NCBI GenBank assembly: GCA_964504335.1
Contig: CAZDET010000014.1
Coordinates: 21,646 to 85,645 of the forward strand
Direction of reading: 5' to 3'
DNA: 64,000 nt
Origin: CAZDET01 sp964504335
GTDB lineage: Bacteria > Bacteroidota > Bacteroidia > Chitinophagales > Saprospiraceae
The notes under the pieces were generated by a model, which worked only from the letters and a program-made list of their open reading frames with translations, ran no database searches and was not told where the DNA came from. The position numbers and the translations under genes were made by a program. Shown piece after piece: positions 43,691 to 53,351 of the stretch. Each line of letters begins with the position of its first letter. Positions within the stretch are counted from its first letter, which is position 1.

Positions 43691-44445
43691 CGAACCAACA
43701 TCTCCGCCGCCTTCGCTTCAAACTCCTGCATGGAGTATCGATCGGCGAGGCGGTAGTGGGAGCGGCGATCCCCTACGGTGCGCCAATATTCCACCAATCC
43801 GATGCCCCTCGCGTAAATTTCGCCTCCCGAAAAAGTGGGCTCTAATCCGCCGGCAACCGTGTCGCGGATTTCGACGACGCCCCGCAGGTCAAACAGGAGT
43901 GCGGGAACGCTTTCCGAATCGATCGCAACAGTCGTATCGCGCGCGAACTGGCGGTTGATAATGAGCGTCGTCGAAGCGGAGACCGGTTGAGAAGGCAGCC
44001 GGAAGCGCACTCGGTAGAGGTAGATCTGCGGGTCGGTCGGATCGATTCGGAAGGGGAATATATTTCCGCTTTCGATTGCCGCTTCCACCCGCTGGTGCCG
44101 CCCCGTCGAATCCATCTCGTATAGGAATAGCTGGTTGAGAATAATGCCTCCATCTACGAGTTCCTCCCGGGAAAAGCGCTCCGGTTGGAAGGCTTCATTG
44201 TAAAAGTTAACGGCCAGGTACATGGCCGTATCCAGCAGAATGGAGCGGTAATACCAGTACTCGGGCTCCGAATCCACATTCGAATCGACCGGGCGGTATT
44301 CGTACACCTGACCTTCCGTCAGTTGACGAAAGGGGAAATAGTAATCGCGGGTATCGCGCGTACTGTTCGAGCCACAGCCGAATAGCCCGGCAAGTAAGAA
44401 TGCGCTGAACAGATAGTTGAATAGCTGGAAAGAGGTAGTCTTCAT
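43687..44445 (-). CDS. Putative lipoprotein of unknown function
   Basis: The 252-residue product has a lipoprotein signal (LFNYLFSAFLLAGLFGCGSN, lipobox LFGC) and a beta-rich globular part with EYRPVDSNVDSEPEYWYYRS and GGEIYARGIGLVEYWRTVG. The last motif resembles small Bacteroidota lipoproteins of unknown role. It is divergent from secA; a -7 box on the minus strand lies at 44570-44577. Confidence 0.75.
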   Translation of the reverse strand: MKTTSFQLFNYLFSAFLLAGLFGCGSNSTRDTRDYYFPFRQLTEGQVYEYRPVDSNVDSEPEYWYYRSILLDTAMYLAVNFYNEAFQPERFSREELVDGGIILNQLFLYEMDSTGRHQRVEAAIESGNIFPFRIDPTDPQIYLYRVRFRLPSQPVSASTTLIINRQFARDTTVAIDSESVPALLFDLRGVVEIRDTVAGGLEPTFSGGEIYARGIGLVEYWRTVGDRRSHYRLADRYSMQEFEAKAAEMLVR

Positions 44446-44569
44446 GCATCAGTGATCTCCATAGCGAAACGCACGGAACCGCGAGGGGTTGATTCGCTCA
44501 ACTTCCTCGTAGGCCATCCGTTTTTAGGAATGTATGAACTGTCAAATTGGCGGGAAATACCACTTGGTA

Positions 44570-44577
44570 CAAAATTA
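44570..44577 (-). promoter_or_regulatory. Candidate -7 box for the lipoprotein gene
   Basis: TAATTTTG on the minus strand fits TAnnTTTG, 124 bases upstream of ATG 44445. Confidence 0.35.
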
Positions 44578-44629
44578 GCCGAACGATAATCAACCGATAG
44601 TCCATCCTGGTTACAGGTGTTTTTTCCGC

Positions 44630-44637
44630 TATCTTTG
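44630..44637 (+). promoter_or_regulatory. Candidate -7 box for secA
   Basis: TATCTTTG matches the consensus 44 bases upstream of ATG 44682. There is no clear -33 TTG. Confidence 0.45.
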
Positions 44638-44681
44638 CCATCCCGAAGGAGCATTGTCCGGGTAGAAAGAAATCGAATTAT

Positions 44682-47600
44682 ATGTTTAAGTCATTGTCAG
44701 GTACCATTCAGAAAATGCTGGGTGGAAACAAGCAGGACCGCGACTTGCGGTTGTACTCGCCACTCGTGGAAGAGATTAACGAGGTGTACAAAGGATTACG
44801 TTCCCTGAGTAATGACGAATTGCGCAATAAGACCCTCGAGTTTCGCGAGCGCATTGCCGAATATTTGTCGGAGATCGATCAGGAAATGGCCGCTTTGCGC
44901 GAGCAGGCACGCACCGAAACGGATATCGAGGTCAAGGAAGAGCTCTTCCAGGAAATCGATCGCCTTACGGAGCAGCGCGACGAAGAGCTGGAAGTAGTCC
45001 TGAAGGAAATCCTGCCCGAAGCCTTTGCCGTCGTCAAAGAAACGGCCTACCGCTTTGCCAATAACGAATCCATCGCAGTAACCGCTACGGAGCACGACCG
45101 CCAACTGGCCGGTAATCCGAAGAAGTCGTACGTCACCATCGAGGGCGATCGGGCCACCTACAGTAACTCCTGGGTAGCCGCCGGTGGGGAGATTACCTGG
45201 AATATGGTCCACTACGACGTGCAGTTGATCGGCGGTATGGTTCTGCACGACGGTAAAATCGCCGAGATGGCGACCGGAGAAGGTAAGACGCTGGTAGCGA
45301 CGCTACCCGCCTATCTCAACGGCCTCTCGGGGCAAGGGGTACACGTCGTGACCGTCAACGATTATCTGGCCCGACGTGACTGCGAGTGGGTCGGACCGAT
45401 TTTTGAATTCCTCTTCCTGACCATCGATTGCGTCGACAACTACCGCCCGCACAGCGAGCAGCGGCGCAATGCCTATTTGTGCGACATTATCTACGGCACC
45501 AACAACGAATTCGGCTTCGATTACCTGCGCGACAACATGGTGCGCAGCCCCCAGGAAATGGTACAGCGCAAGCACCACTTCGCAATGATCGACGAGGTCG
45601 ACTCCGTCCTGATCGACGATGCGCGAACGCCCCTGATCATTTCCGGCCCGGTACCGCAGGGGAGCGAAGAGCAGGAATACAACGAGCTCAAACCCCACCT
45701 TGAAAAGCTGGTGGCCGCCCAGCGCAAACTCGCCGGTGAGTACCTCTCCGACGCCAAACGCCTCTTCAAGGAAGGGAATATGGGAAATCAGGAAGGAGAA
45801 GGCGGGCTCGCCCTGCTTCGTGCCTTCCGCGCGCTGCCCAAGTACCGGCCGCTTATCAAGTTTCTGAGTGAAGACGGGGTACGTGTTAACCTCCAGAAGG
45901 CCGAAAACTTCTACATGCAGGAGCAGTCGAAGCACATGCATATCGTAGATGAGCCGCTTTACTTTACCATCGAAGAAAAGAACCGCCAGGTGGAACTCAC
46001 CGAGCGCGGTACGGAATACCTGGCCCGCTTCAACGAAGACCCGCAGTTCTTCATCATGCCCGATATCGCCATGGAAATGGTGGAAATCGACCGCGACGAA
46101 GAAATGGCCGCTTCCGATAAGGCCGACCGCAAGCGCCAGCTCGCCCAGGATTTTGCCGTCAAATCGAAGCGGGTGCACTCTATCAGCCAGCTTCTGAAGG
46201 CCTACACGCTATTCGAACGCGACGACGACTACGTCGTGATGGATGGTGAGGTAAAAATCGTCGACGAGCAGACAGGACGTATGATGGAGGGGCGCCGCTA
46301 CAGCGACGGCCTACACCAGGCCCTGGAAGCCAAGGAAAACGTCAAGGTGGGCGACATCACCCAGACCTACGCCACAGTTACCCTTCAGAACTACTTCCGG
46401 ATGTACCACAAGCTTTCAGGTATGACCGGTACGGCCGAAACGGAAGCTGGTGAATTCTGGGAGATTTACAAACTCGACGTGGTCGTCATTCCGACGAATA
46501 GGCCCATCATTCGCGACGACCGGGATGATTTGGTATTTAAGACTGAGCGGGAAAAGTTTAATGCAGTTCTGGCTGAGATTGAAGAACTCAGTAGCGCCGG
46601 TCGGCCCATTCTGGTCGGTACTACCTCGGTTGAAATTTCCGAAAAGCTGAGCCGCTTTCTCAAGCTGCGCGGTATCGATCACAACGTGCTGAACGCCAAG
46701 CAGCACCAGCGCGAGGCCGAAATCGTGGCGGAAGCGGGAAAACCCGGTAAGGTAACCATCGCTACCAACATGGCCGGGCGGGGTACGGACATCAAGATCT
46801 CCGACCAGGTGAAAAAAGCCGGTGGCCTGGCCATTATCGGTACCGAGCGGCACGAATCCCGGCGCATCGACCGCCAGTTGCGGGGGCGCGCCGGACGTCA
46901 GGGAGACCCCGGTTCTTCGCAGTTTTACGTATCGCTGGAAGACAAGCTGATGCGGCTCTTCCAGAGCGAGCGCATTGCCAAAGTAATGGATCGCATGGGG
47001 CACAAAGAAGGCGAGGTGATCCAGCACTCTATGGTGTCCAAATCCATCGAGCGGGCGCAGAAAAAAGTAGAAGAGAACAACTTCGGCATCCGCAAGCGGC
47101 TGCTCGAATACGACGATGTAATGAACATCCAGCGCGAGGCGATCTACAAAAAGCGCAACAACGCGCTGTGGGGCGACCGGCTGGAGGTAGACCTCAATCA
47201 GATGTTCGACGGGCTCATCCTCGACCTGGTTACCGAACACAAAAATGCGGGCGATCTGGAGTCGTTCCGTCAGGCCTCCCTCGCTACGCTCGGGATGGAT
47301 CCGAAAATGGAAGCTGCCGACTTTAGAGAGGCCGGTACCGAGGAAGTAGTTGAAGAAGTGGGCCGGCAGTTTCGCGAGTTTTACGATCGCAAGATGAGCC
47401 AGATTGCCCAGGAGTTGTACCCGCGCATCAAGGACATCGAGGAGCGGATGCCCGGCCGCTACAAGCGCGTGGTCATTCCGTTTACTGACGGCAGCTCCCA
47501 TCCGCTCCCGGTGAGCGCAGATATTCAGCGCACGTTGGAGACAGAAGGCAAATCCATCATTCGCGATGTCGAGCAGGCGGTTACCCTGGCGATCATCGAC

Positions 47601-48005
47601 GACCGCTGGAAGGAGCACTTGCGCTCGATGGACGAGCTGAAAGAGGCCGCCCAGGCCGCCTCCTTCGAGCAGAAAGACCCCCTGGTCGTCTACAAGATGG
47701 AAGCTTACAACCTCTTTGAATCGTTGATTTTCCAGCAAAATGCGGAAGTGACCACCTACCTGGCCCAGGGCGATCTCGAACGGGCGGAACACGAGCTCCA
47801 GCAGGCGCGCGAAGTGAAGTCTGATTTGAGCAAAACCCAAACGAATCGCGAGCGGGAGGAAGCGTTGCGGCGGGCCGCCGCTCAGCAGGCAGGCCGCCAG
47901 CAGAAAAAGCCGGAAACCTTCAAGCGGGAAGGACAAAAAATCGGTCGCAACGATCCGTGTCCCTGCGGAAGCGGAAAGAAGTACAAGCACTGCCACGGCC
48001 GCTAG
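44682..48005 (+). CDS. secA: Protein translocase ATPase SecA
   Basis: The 1107-residue protein is SecA with the Bacteroidota-size insertions. ATP-binding ATGEGKTLVATLPAYLNG lies near residue 199, then the DEVDSVLIDDARTPLIISG motif, the preprotein cross-linking region, GTTSVEISEKLSRFL, TNMAGRGTDI and RLRGRAGRQGDPG(SSQFYVSLED) helicase motifs, the helical scaffold, and a C-terminal zinc-binding GRNDPCPCGSGKKYKHCHG. It drives unfolded proteins through SecYEG. The long stretch between 160 and 700 shows no break. A 526-residue antisense frame inside it is a shadow. Confidence 0.98.
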   Translation: MFKSLSGTIQKMLGGNKQDRDLRLYSPLVEEINEVYKGLRSLSNDELRNKTLEFRERIAEYLSEIDQEMAALREQARTETDIEVKEELFQEIDRLTEQRDEELEVVLKEILPEAFAVVKETAYRFANNESIAVTATEHDRQLAGNPKKSYVTIEGDRATYSNSWVAAGGEITWNMVHYDVQLIGGMVLHDGKIAEMATGEGKTLVATLPAYLNGLSGQGVHVVTVNDYLARRDCEWVGPIFEFLFLTIDCVDNYRPHSEQRRNAYLCDIIYGTNNEFGFDYLRDNMVRSPQEMVQRKHHFAMIDEVDSVLIDDARTPLIISGPVPQGSEEQEYNELKPHLEKLVAAQRKLAGEYLSDAKRLFKEGNMGNQEGEGGLALLRAFRALPKYRPLIKFLSEDGVRVNLQKAENFYMQEQSKHMHIVDEPLYFTIEEKNRQVELTERGTEYLARFNEDPQFFIMPDIAMEMVEIDRDEEMAASDKADRKRQLAQDFAVKSKRVHSISQLLKAYTLFERDDDYVVMDGEVKIVDEQTGRMMEGRRYSDGLHQALEAKENVKVGDITQTYATVTLQNYFRMYHKLSGMTGTAETEAGEFWEIYKLDVVVIPTNRPIIRDDRDDLVFKTEREKFNAVLAEIEELSSAGRPILVGTTSVEISEKLSRFLKLRGIDHNVLNAKQHQREAEIVAEAGKPGKVTIATNMAGRGTDIKISDQVKKAGGLAIIGTERHESRRIDRQLRGRAGRQGDPGSSQFYVSLEDKLMRLFQSERIAKVMDRMGHKEGEVIQHSMVSKSIERAQKKVEENNFGIRKRLLEYDDVMNIQREAIYKKRNNALWGDRLEVDLNQMFDGLILDLVTEHKNAGDLESFRQASLATLGMDPKMEAADFREAGTEEVVEEVGRQFREFYDRKMSQIAQELYPRIKDIEERMPGRYKRVVIPFTDGSSHPLPVSADIQRTLETEGKSIIRDVEQAVTLAIIDDRWKEHLRSMDELKEAAQAASFEQKDPLVVYKMEAYNLFESLIFQQNAEVTTYLAQGDLERAEHELQQAREVKSDLSKTQTNREREEALRRAAAQQAGRQQKKPETFKREGQKIGRNDPCPCGSGKKYKHCHGR

Positions 48006-48008
48006 CGC

Positions 48009-49472
48009 ATGATGAATTCCTACCGGATCGCTACGTATGCCACGATGGTGCTGGCATTGGGGTTTTGGGCGCTAATCATCTACAAAGGGATTACGCTGCC
48101 CATTACGCACGATGAACTCGCTACGATCATCCATTACAGCAACTTCGGTGTGTGGGAAATCATGATGTTTCCCGACCCCTGGCCCAGCAACCACATTTTA
48201 CACACCATTCTGTCGAAGTACAGCATGGCGCTGTTTGGCCAGGAGCCCTGGGCAGCCCGGTTGCCGAGTATGTTGTTTTGGGGGCTTTATGCCCTGGGAG
48301 CGTTTCGGGTGGGGCGCTGGCTATTTCCGATCGACCACTGGCTGCTGTTTTTTTCGGTCTTTGTGCTGCTTGCCAATCCCTTTTTACTCGATTTCTTCTC
48401 GCTGGCGCGCGGCTACGCGATCGCGAATGCCCTGATGCTGAATGCCGCAGTTTTTCTGATGAAGCGCTGGCCCGACAACGGCGACCGCCGGTTGGTAGCC
48501 GCCTGGATACTGGCCACGTTGGCCGCCTACGCGAATTTCACCTTGCTGGTTGCCTGGGCAGCCGTAAATGTGGTGATCGGCCTGACGACCCTTTACCGCT
48601 ACTGGCTTAGCCGCGATTGGAGTGCCATCGCCCGGCGCCTCGGGGCACAGTTAGCCGCCTGCGGCGGATTTGCCCTACTGATTTACACGCCAATCAATAA
48701 GATGCAATCGACCAATCAGTTCGTGTACTGGGACTCTACCGGCTTTCTGGAAAATACGGTAGTCAGCCTGGTGGCGGGTACGCGCTACGGGTCGAAAATG
48801 ATCGATATCCCGGATATTTGGTGGGCATGGGCCAGCGTCGTTGCGGTAGTGGCGGCTATCGGGCTGCTTGCCCGGGAGTGGCGAAAAGCAGGGTGGTATC
48901 GAACCCTGCAAACGCCACTGCTAATCACCACCTTGTTCTTGTTAACTACGGTTGGGATCAACCTCTTGCAAGCCTGGCTGCTGGGTACCCCCTACCTCAC
49001 CGATCGGACGGCCCTGAGTTACTATCCGATGTTCGTGTTAGTGCTGCTGAGCGGGCTCCGGGAATGGCGGCTAGAACGTCAATTGGCATCCAGGTTATTT
49101 GCGATGGCCGTATCGGTGTTGCTGCTGCTGCATCTGGGCCGAACACTCAATCTGAACAGCGTTCGGGAATGGTGGTACGATCAACATACCTACGCCGTCA
49201 TCGACCGGATCGATGCGCTGCGGGTGGAGTCGAATCCCGTCGAACTCCAGACCAGCTGGTACTTCCAGCCCTCCTTCCGCTACCATACGCAGGTACAGCC
49301 GCGCGATTGGATCCACCTCTCCAGTTATCGGGAAGGCACCCCGGATACCCTGAACGGTGCCCGGTTCTACTACGGTTTTCAGTCGGACGTGCCCGCCCTG
49401 AAACATCCCTACGATACGGTACGGGTCTATTCGGGAGGTATGATTTTGATGGAGCGCAAGGGCAATAGGTAG
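48009..49472 (+). CDS. GT39/ArnT-like membrane glycosyltransferase
   Basis: The 487-residue protein has about eleven membrane helices and, in its first outer loop, LPITHDELATIIHYS with the acidic DE motif of GT-C enzymes, followed by the membrane-spanning LPSMLFWGLYALGAFRVGRWLF and a soluble C-terminal domain. GT-C proteins use lipid-linked sugars on the periplasmic side. The substrate is unknown. It begins three bases after secA, so it is probably co-transcribed with it. Confidence 0.72.
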   Translation: MMNSYRIATYATMVLALGFWALIIYKGITLPITHDELATIIHYSNFGVWEIMMFPDPWPSNHILHTILSKYSMALFGQEPWAARLPSMLFWGLYALGAFRVGRWLFPIDHWLLFFSVFVLLANPFLLDFFSLARGYAIANALMLNAAVFLMKRWPDNGDRRLVAAWILATLAAYANFTLLVAWAAVNVVIGLTTLYRYWLSRDWSAIARRLGAQLAACGGFALLIYTPINKMQSTNQFVYWDSTGFLENTVVSLVAGTRYGSKMIDIPDIWWAWASVVAVVAAIGLLAREWRKAGWYRTLQTPLLITTLFLLTTVGINLLQAWLLGTPYLTDRTALSYYPMFVLVLLSGLREWRLERQLASRLFAMAVSVLLLLHLGRTLNLNSVREWWYDQHTYAVIDRIDALRVESNPVELQTSWYFQPSFRYHTQVQPRDWIHLSSYREGTPDTLNGARFYYGFQSDVPALKHPYDTVRVYSGGMILMERKGNR

Positions 49473-49546
49473 AGCGGCATGTAGTATATTGCAGGCACCC
49501 TACGTGAGATTTCGTTCTGTGTGCTCGAGAGAAATTAAACATCTAG

Positions 49547-50203
49547 ATGGATTTAGAGAAATACATTGATCACACCCTGCTAAAGGCGGATGTGACGGCT
49601 ACAGACATTAGACGGCTTTGCCAGGAGGCGCTCGAGGTGGGTTTCCACGCTGTGTGCGTCCCTCCCTATTACGTGCCGGAAGCGTTTCAGGAGTTGCAAT
49701 CCAGTCCGGTAAAAATTGCCACGGTTATCGGATTCCCGTTGGGCTATTCGGCCACGGTTGCCAAAGTGGAAGAAGTGAAGCGGGCCATCGACGAGGGGGC
49801 CCAGGAATTTGATATGGTCATCAACGTGGCGGCCGTTAAAAGTGGCAACTGGAATTTTGTGCGCAACGACATCGATCGCGTTACTACTTCGGTCCACCTT
49901 CGGGGAAAGCTCGTAAAAGTCATTCTGGAAACGGGCCTTCTTCAAACCGAGGAAATCGAACGGCTTTGCCGGATTTGTTCGGAATTACAGGTTGATTATG
50001 TCAAAACCTCTACGGGATTCAACAGCGGAGGGGCGACCGTAGCAGACGTGAAGCACCTGCGAAAATTGCTGGACCCGTCTGTGAAAATTAAAGCCTCGGG
50101 CGGCATCCGAACTGCCCGGAAAGCACGGGATCTAATTGCAGCCGGTGCCGATCGACTCGGAACATCTACCGGCATGTCCATTATTAGCGAGGCCGCAGCT
50201 TGA
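49547..50203 (+). CDS. deoC: Deoxyribose-phosphate aldolase
   Basis: The 218-residue TIM-barrel protein has IDHTLLKADVT, IATVIGFPLGYS, VINVAAVKSGNW, KVILETGLL and the Schiff-base Lys153 in YVKTSTGFNSGGAT, with KIKASGGIRT near 180. It cleaves deoxyribose-5-phosphate to glyceraldehyde-3-phosphate and acetaldehyde in deoxynucleoside salvage. The rest of the deo pathway is not in the window. It is followed by the SPOR gene after 37 bases. Confidence 0.95.
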   Translation: MDLEKYIDHTLLKADVTATDIRRLCQEALEVGFHAVCVPPYYVPEAFQELQSSPVKIATVIGFPLGYSATVAKVEEVKRAIDEGAQEFDMVINVAAVKSGNWNFVRNDIDRVTTSVHLRGKLVKVILETGLLQTEEIERLCRICSELQVDYVKTSTGFNSGGATVADVKHLRKLLDPSVKIKASGGIRTARKARDLIAAGADRLGTSTGMSIISEAAA

Positions 50204-50240
50204 GGCCATTCCGCCCAGCTTTTTGTAATTTTATATACTC

Positions 50241-50684
50241 ATGGTTTCTATAAGTATGAATATTCCCTACAGCGTTCGACTCCTTTTAGGAGTTTGCTTT
50301 ATCGTAATACTAGGCAAATTGCCTGCCGTGGGCCAGTCGCAGAATGCAAAGATCATGGTGCGAACTTCCCCCAAGGTGGAGCGCATTTTCAACACCTTCC
50401 TCGCACAGAATCAGAGCCGACGAACGATCTCGGGCTGGCGCGTTCAGATTCTCGCAACGACGGATCGCCGGCAACTAGAGCAAACCCGACAGCGCTTCGT
50501 CGTCAACTACCCGACGCTGCCGGTTAGCTACGTACACACCAAGCCCTACTACAAGCTACGGGCCGGCGCATTCGAATCGAAACCCGAAGCAGAGCGGTTG
50601 AAGCAAATGCTCGATCGGGAGTTTGCCGGCGTTTATCTGGTCCGAGATGATATTCCGGTGCAGGAAATCATAGGAACTTACTGA
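50241..50684 (+). CDS. Exported SPOR-domain protein
   Basis: The 147-residue product has a signal peptide (best from ATG 50256, MNIPYSVRLLLGVCFIVIL) and a SPOR domain (GWRVQILATTDRRQLEQTRQRF...YVHTKPYYKLRAGAFESKPEAERLKQML) that binds denuded peptidoglycan glycans. It stands just before rodA (TGA to ATG spacing of two bases), which suits a role in cell-wall remodelling at growth or division sites. Which of the two ATGs is used is uncertain. Confidence 0.88.
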   Translation: MVSISMNIPYSVRLLLGVCFIVILGKLPAVGQSQNAKIMVRTSPKVERIFNTFLAQNQSRRTISGWRVQILATTDRRQLEQTRQRFVVNYPTLPVSYVHTKPYYKLRAGAFESKPEAERLKQMLDREFAGVYLVRDDIPVQEIIGTY

Positions 50685-50686
50685 TT

Positions 50687-52120
50687 ATGATGAGGGGCGG
50701 ACAACCGTGGCTGGTAAACATCGACTTTCGCACCTTCAGCCTCTATCTGGCGCTCGTCGGTATCGGCTGGATGATGATCTTCACGGTGGGGCGCCCGCCG
50801 GAGGGCTACAGCTCCGACCTGGCCACTTATTTGGTCACGCCCAGTGGGAAGCAGACCATTTGGATTTTCATCTCCCTGTTGGTATTCGGATTTATTTTCT
50901 TCTTCGTCGAGCACCGCTTCTGGCAAAACTTTGCCTACGCACTCTACGGGGTTTCTATTTTTCTGCTCGTGTTGGTACTCTTGGTTGGAACCAATATCAA
51001 GGGGGCCACTTCCTGGTTCACCTTTGGAGGGATGGCGTTTCAACCATCCGAGCTGGCCAAATTCTCTACCTGCCTGGCAGTAGCGGCCTACGTGAGTAAC
51101 TGGCGGACAGACCTCGGGGCATTCCGTTCGGCAGCATTGGCGTTTGCGCTTTTCCTGGCTCCCGCGGCCCTTATTCTCGTCCAGCCGGATGCCGGTTCGG
51201 CATTGGTGTTTTTCTCTTTCCTGCTGGTGCTCTACCGCGAAGGATTGGCCGGGGCGCTGTACATTGTCGGGATTTTTACCGTGTGCCTGCTGTTGCTCGG
51301 CATCGTTGTGGCTCCAGAATATCTTCTGGTCGGGCTGATGGGGCTGGCGTTGGTGTTATTGGGGGTAAATGCAAAAAAAAGCCGCTCCTACTGGGTATTG
51401 GCGGCCCTGATCGTAACGGGGATTGCCTATTATCTACTCACACAAAATGCCTTTTCTGCTGCCTTGATCGGATTTGGCGTGGTATTCGGTGTATACGCAT
51501 TCTCTTTTTATAAAATGAAGCGAGCGCGTCTGGTAGGCCTGCTTTCGGTGATGCTGATCTACGGTACGCTGTTGGTCTACAGCTCGAACTACATTTTTTA
51601 CGAAGTACTACAGCCCCACCAGCAGGAGCGCATCAACGTATGGCTACGACCCGATTTGGCCGATCCGCAGGGAGCCAGATATAACGTCCTGCAATCTCAA
51701 ATGGCCATCAGCGCTGGGGGTTTATTGGGCAAGGGCCTCATGAAAGGCACTATGACCAAGTACGATTACGTACCGGAACAGCTAACAGACTTCATTTTTT
51801 GTGCCGTTGGCGAGGAGCAGGGCTTCGTCGGAGTACTGGCGGTTATTCTGTTGTTTTTGATGCTGCTTTTGCGCATTCTCAAAATTGCCGAACGCCAGCG
51901 GCACCGCTTCAATCGTATCTATGCCTACGGGGTTGCGGGCATTCTTTTCGTACACGTGCTGGTGAATATCGGTATGACGATGGGTTTGCTGCCCATTATC
52001 GGCATTCCGTTGCCCTTTGTTAGTAAGGGGGGCTCTTCGCTACTCGGCTTCACCGTAATGCTAGCCGTTTTACTGAAGATGGATAAGCATCGCAACCGCT
52101 TCAAAAAGTTTCGCTTCTAG
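50687..52120 (+). CDS. rodA: Rod shape-determining protein RodA (SEDS glycosyltransferase)
   Basis: The 477-residue protein has about ten to twelve membrane helices and SEDS motifs: GATSWFTFGGMAFQPSELAKFS near residue 105, LRPDLADPQGARYNVLQSQMAISAGGLLGKGLMKGTM (big periplasmic loop), FVSKGGSSLLGF near the end. SEDS proteins polymerise peptidoglycan glycan strands with a class B PBP; the order after a SPOR gene and the RodA-type loop favour RodA over FtsW. An extra loop of about 80 residues before the conserved loop is longer than in E. coli. Confidence 0.92.
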   Translation: MMRGGQPWLVNIDFRTFSLYLALVGIGWMMIFTVGRPPEGYSSDLATYLVTPSGKQTIWIFISLLVFGFIFFFVEHRFWQNFAYALYGVSIFLLVLVLLVGTNIKGATSWFTFGGMAFQPSELAKFSTCLAVAAYVSNWRTDLGAFRSAALAFALFLAPAALILVQPDAGSALVFFSFLLVLYREGLAGALYIVGIFTVCLLLLGIVVAPEYLLVGLMGLALVLLGVNAKKSRSYWVLAALIVTGIAYYLLTQNAFSAALIGFGVVFGVYAFSFYKMKRARLVGLLSVMLIYGTLLVYSSNYIFYEVLQPHQQERINVWLRPDLADPQGARYNVLQSQMAISAGGLLGKGLMKGTMTKYDYVPEQLTDFIFCAVGEEQGFVGVLAVILLFLMLLLRILKIAERQRHRFNRIYAYGVAGILFVHVLVNIGMTMGLLPIIGIPLPFVSKGGSSLLGFTVMLAVLLKMDKHRNRFKKFRF

Positions 52121-52148
52121 TCACTCGCCTGCACAATTGCATCGATCC

Positions 52149-53282
52149 TTGTTTAACTTTCAATTAGAAAATACGGATACCGCCACGGCGGCTCGGGCCG
52201 GTCGGATCACTACCGCCCACGGAGTGATTGATACACCCATTTTCATGCCGGTCGGCACGGCAGGAACCGTTAAGGGGGTGCATCAACGGGAGCTCAAGTC
52301 GGATATCGGAGCGCAGATCATCCTCGGCAACACGTACCACCTCTACCTGCGGCCGGGGATGGAAGTACTCGAAACTGCGGGAGGGCTCCATCACTTCAAT
52401 GGATGGGATCGCACCCTGCTTACCGATAGCGGCGGCTACCAGGTCTACTCGCTGAGCGCCAATCGGAAAATTACGGAAGAGGGTGTCACCTTTACCTCCC
52501 ACATCGATGGTTCCAGTCATTTCTTCAGCCCCGAGCGCTCGCTCGAAATTCAGCGCAGTATCGGAGCCGACATCGTTATGGCTTTCGATGAATGTCCTCC
52601 TTATCCCAGCGACTACGAGTACGCCAAGAACAGTATGGAACTGACGCACCGCTGGCTGGATCGCTGCATCGCCTACATGAACGATTCACAAGGCCGATAC
52701 GGGTACGAGCAGACGCTCTTTCCCATCGTACAAGGCAGCACCTATTCCGATTTGCGGCGACAGTCGGCCGAATACATCGCCGCTACCGATCAGCCGGGAA
52801 ATGCGATCGGCGGCCTGTCGGTAGGAGAGCCGGCCGAAGATATGTACCGTACTACGGAGCTGGTGTGTGGGATTTTACCAACCGATAAGCCGCGGTATTT
52901 AATGGGAGTGGGTACGCCCGTGAATATACTGGAGTGCATTGCCCGTGGCATCGATATGTTCGATTGCGTACTGCCTACCCGCAATGCCCGGCACGGATTG
53001 CTCTACACCGCCGAAGGGATTATCAACATTCGAAATGCCAAGTGGAAAAACGACCACACGCCCGTCGATCCGGATGGGGCGGCACCTACGAGCCGTTTTT
53101 ACACTAAGGCTTATCTGCGGCATCTGATTCATAGCCAGGAACTCCTCGGGGCACAAATTGCCAGCCTACACAATCTGGCTTTTTACCTTTGGCTGGTGCG
53201 ATCGGCCCGCGAGCACATTTTGCAGGGTAGTTTTGGTGTCTGGATGCAGGGATTGTTGCCCAAACTGGACCGGCGCCTGTAG
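52149..53282 (+). CDS. tgt: Queuine tRNA-ribosyltransferase without zinc cysteines
   Basis: No ATG is in frame; two TTG codons (52137 and 52149) are possible and the second gives MFNFQLENTDTATAARAGRIT, closest to the family. The protein of 377 residues has TPIFMPVGTAGTVKGVHQ, LTDSGGYQVYSL, VMAFDECPPYP, VQGSTYSDLR, GGLSVGEP and FDCVLPTRNARHG. Tgt swaps guanine 34 for preQ1/queuine in GUN-anticodon tRNAs. The zinc ligands (CxCxxC) are replaced by GAAPTS; only the following His remains in SLHNLAFY. I believe this is normal in Bacteroidota Tgt, but it needs alignment. Confidence 0.92.
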   Translation: MFNFQLENTDTATAARAGRITTAHGVIDTPIFMPVGTAGTVKGVHQRELKSDIGAQIILGNTYHLYLRPGMEVLETAGGLHHFNGWDRTLLTDSGGYQVYSLSANRKITEEGVTFTSHIDGSSHFFSPERSLEIQRSIGADIVMAFDECPPYPSDYEYAKNSMELTHRWLDRCIAYMNDSQGRYGYEQTLFPIVQGSTYSDLRRQSAEYIAATDQPGNAIGGLSVGEPAEDMYRTTELVCGILPTDKPRYLMGVGTPVNILECIARGIDMFDCVLPTRNARHGLLYTAEGIINIRNAKWKNDHTPVDPDGAAPTSRFYTKAYLRHLIHSQELLGAQIASLHNLAFYLWLVRSAREHILQGSFGVWMQGLLPKLDRRL

Positions 53283-53333
53283 ATTAACCCCGCCTTAACC
53301 CTCCTGCCGACAACGCACCCGCCAGATAGACGT

Positions 53334-53341
53334 TACCTTTG
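53334..53341 (+). promoter_or_regulatory. Candidate -7 box for the LptF/G-like gene
   Basis: TACCTTTG fits TAnnTTTG and ends ten bases before ATG 53352, implying a very short leader. Confidence 0.45.
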
Positions 53342-53351
53342 CAGCTACAGG

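Noticed and set aside
45303..46178. 291-residue antisense frame inside secA
   Set aside because: Same reason; composition is poor and it has no promoter or domain.
46416..47996. 526-residue antisense open frame inside secA
   Set aside because: It mirrors high-GC codon use of secA, has no recognisable domain and the sense gene is intact.
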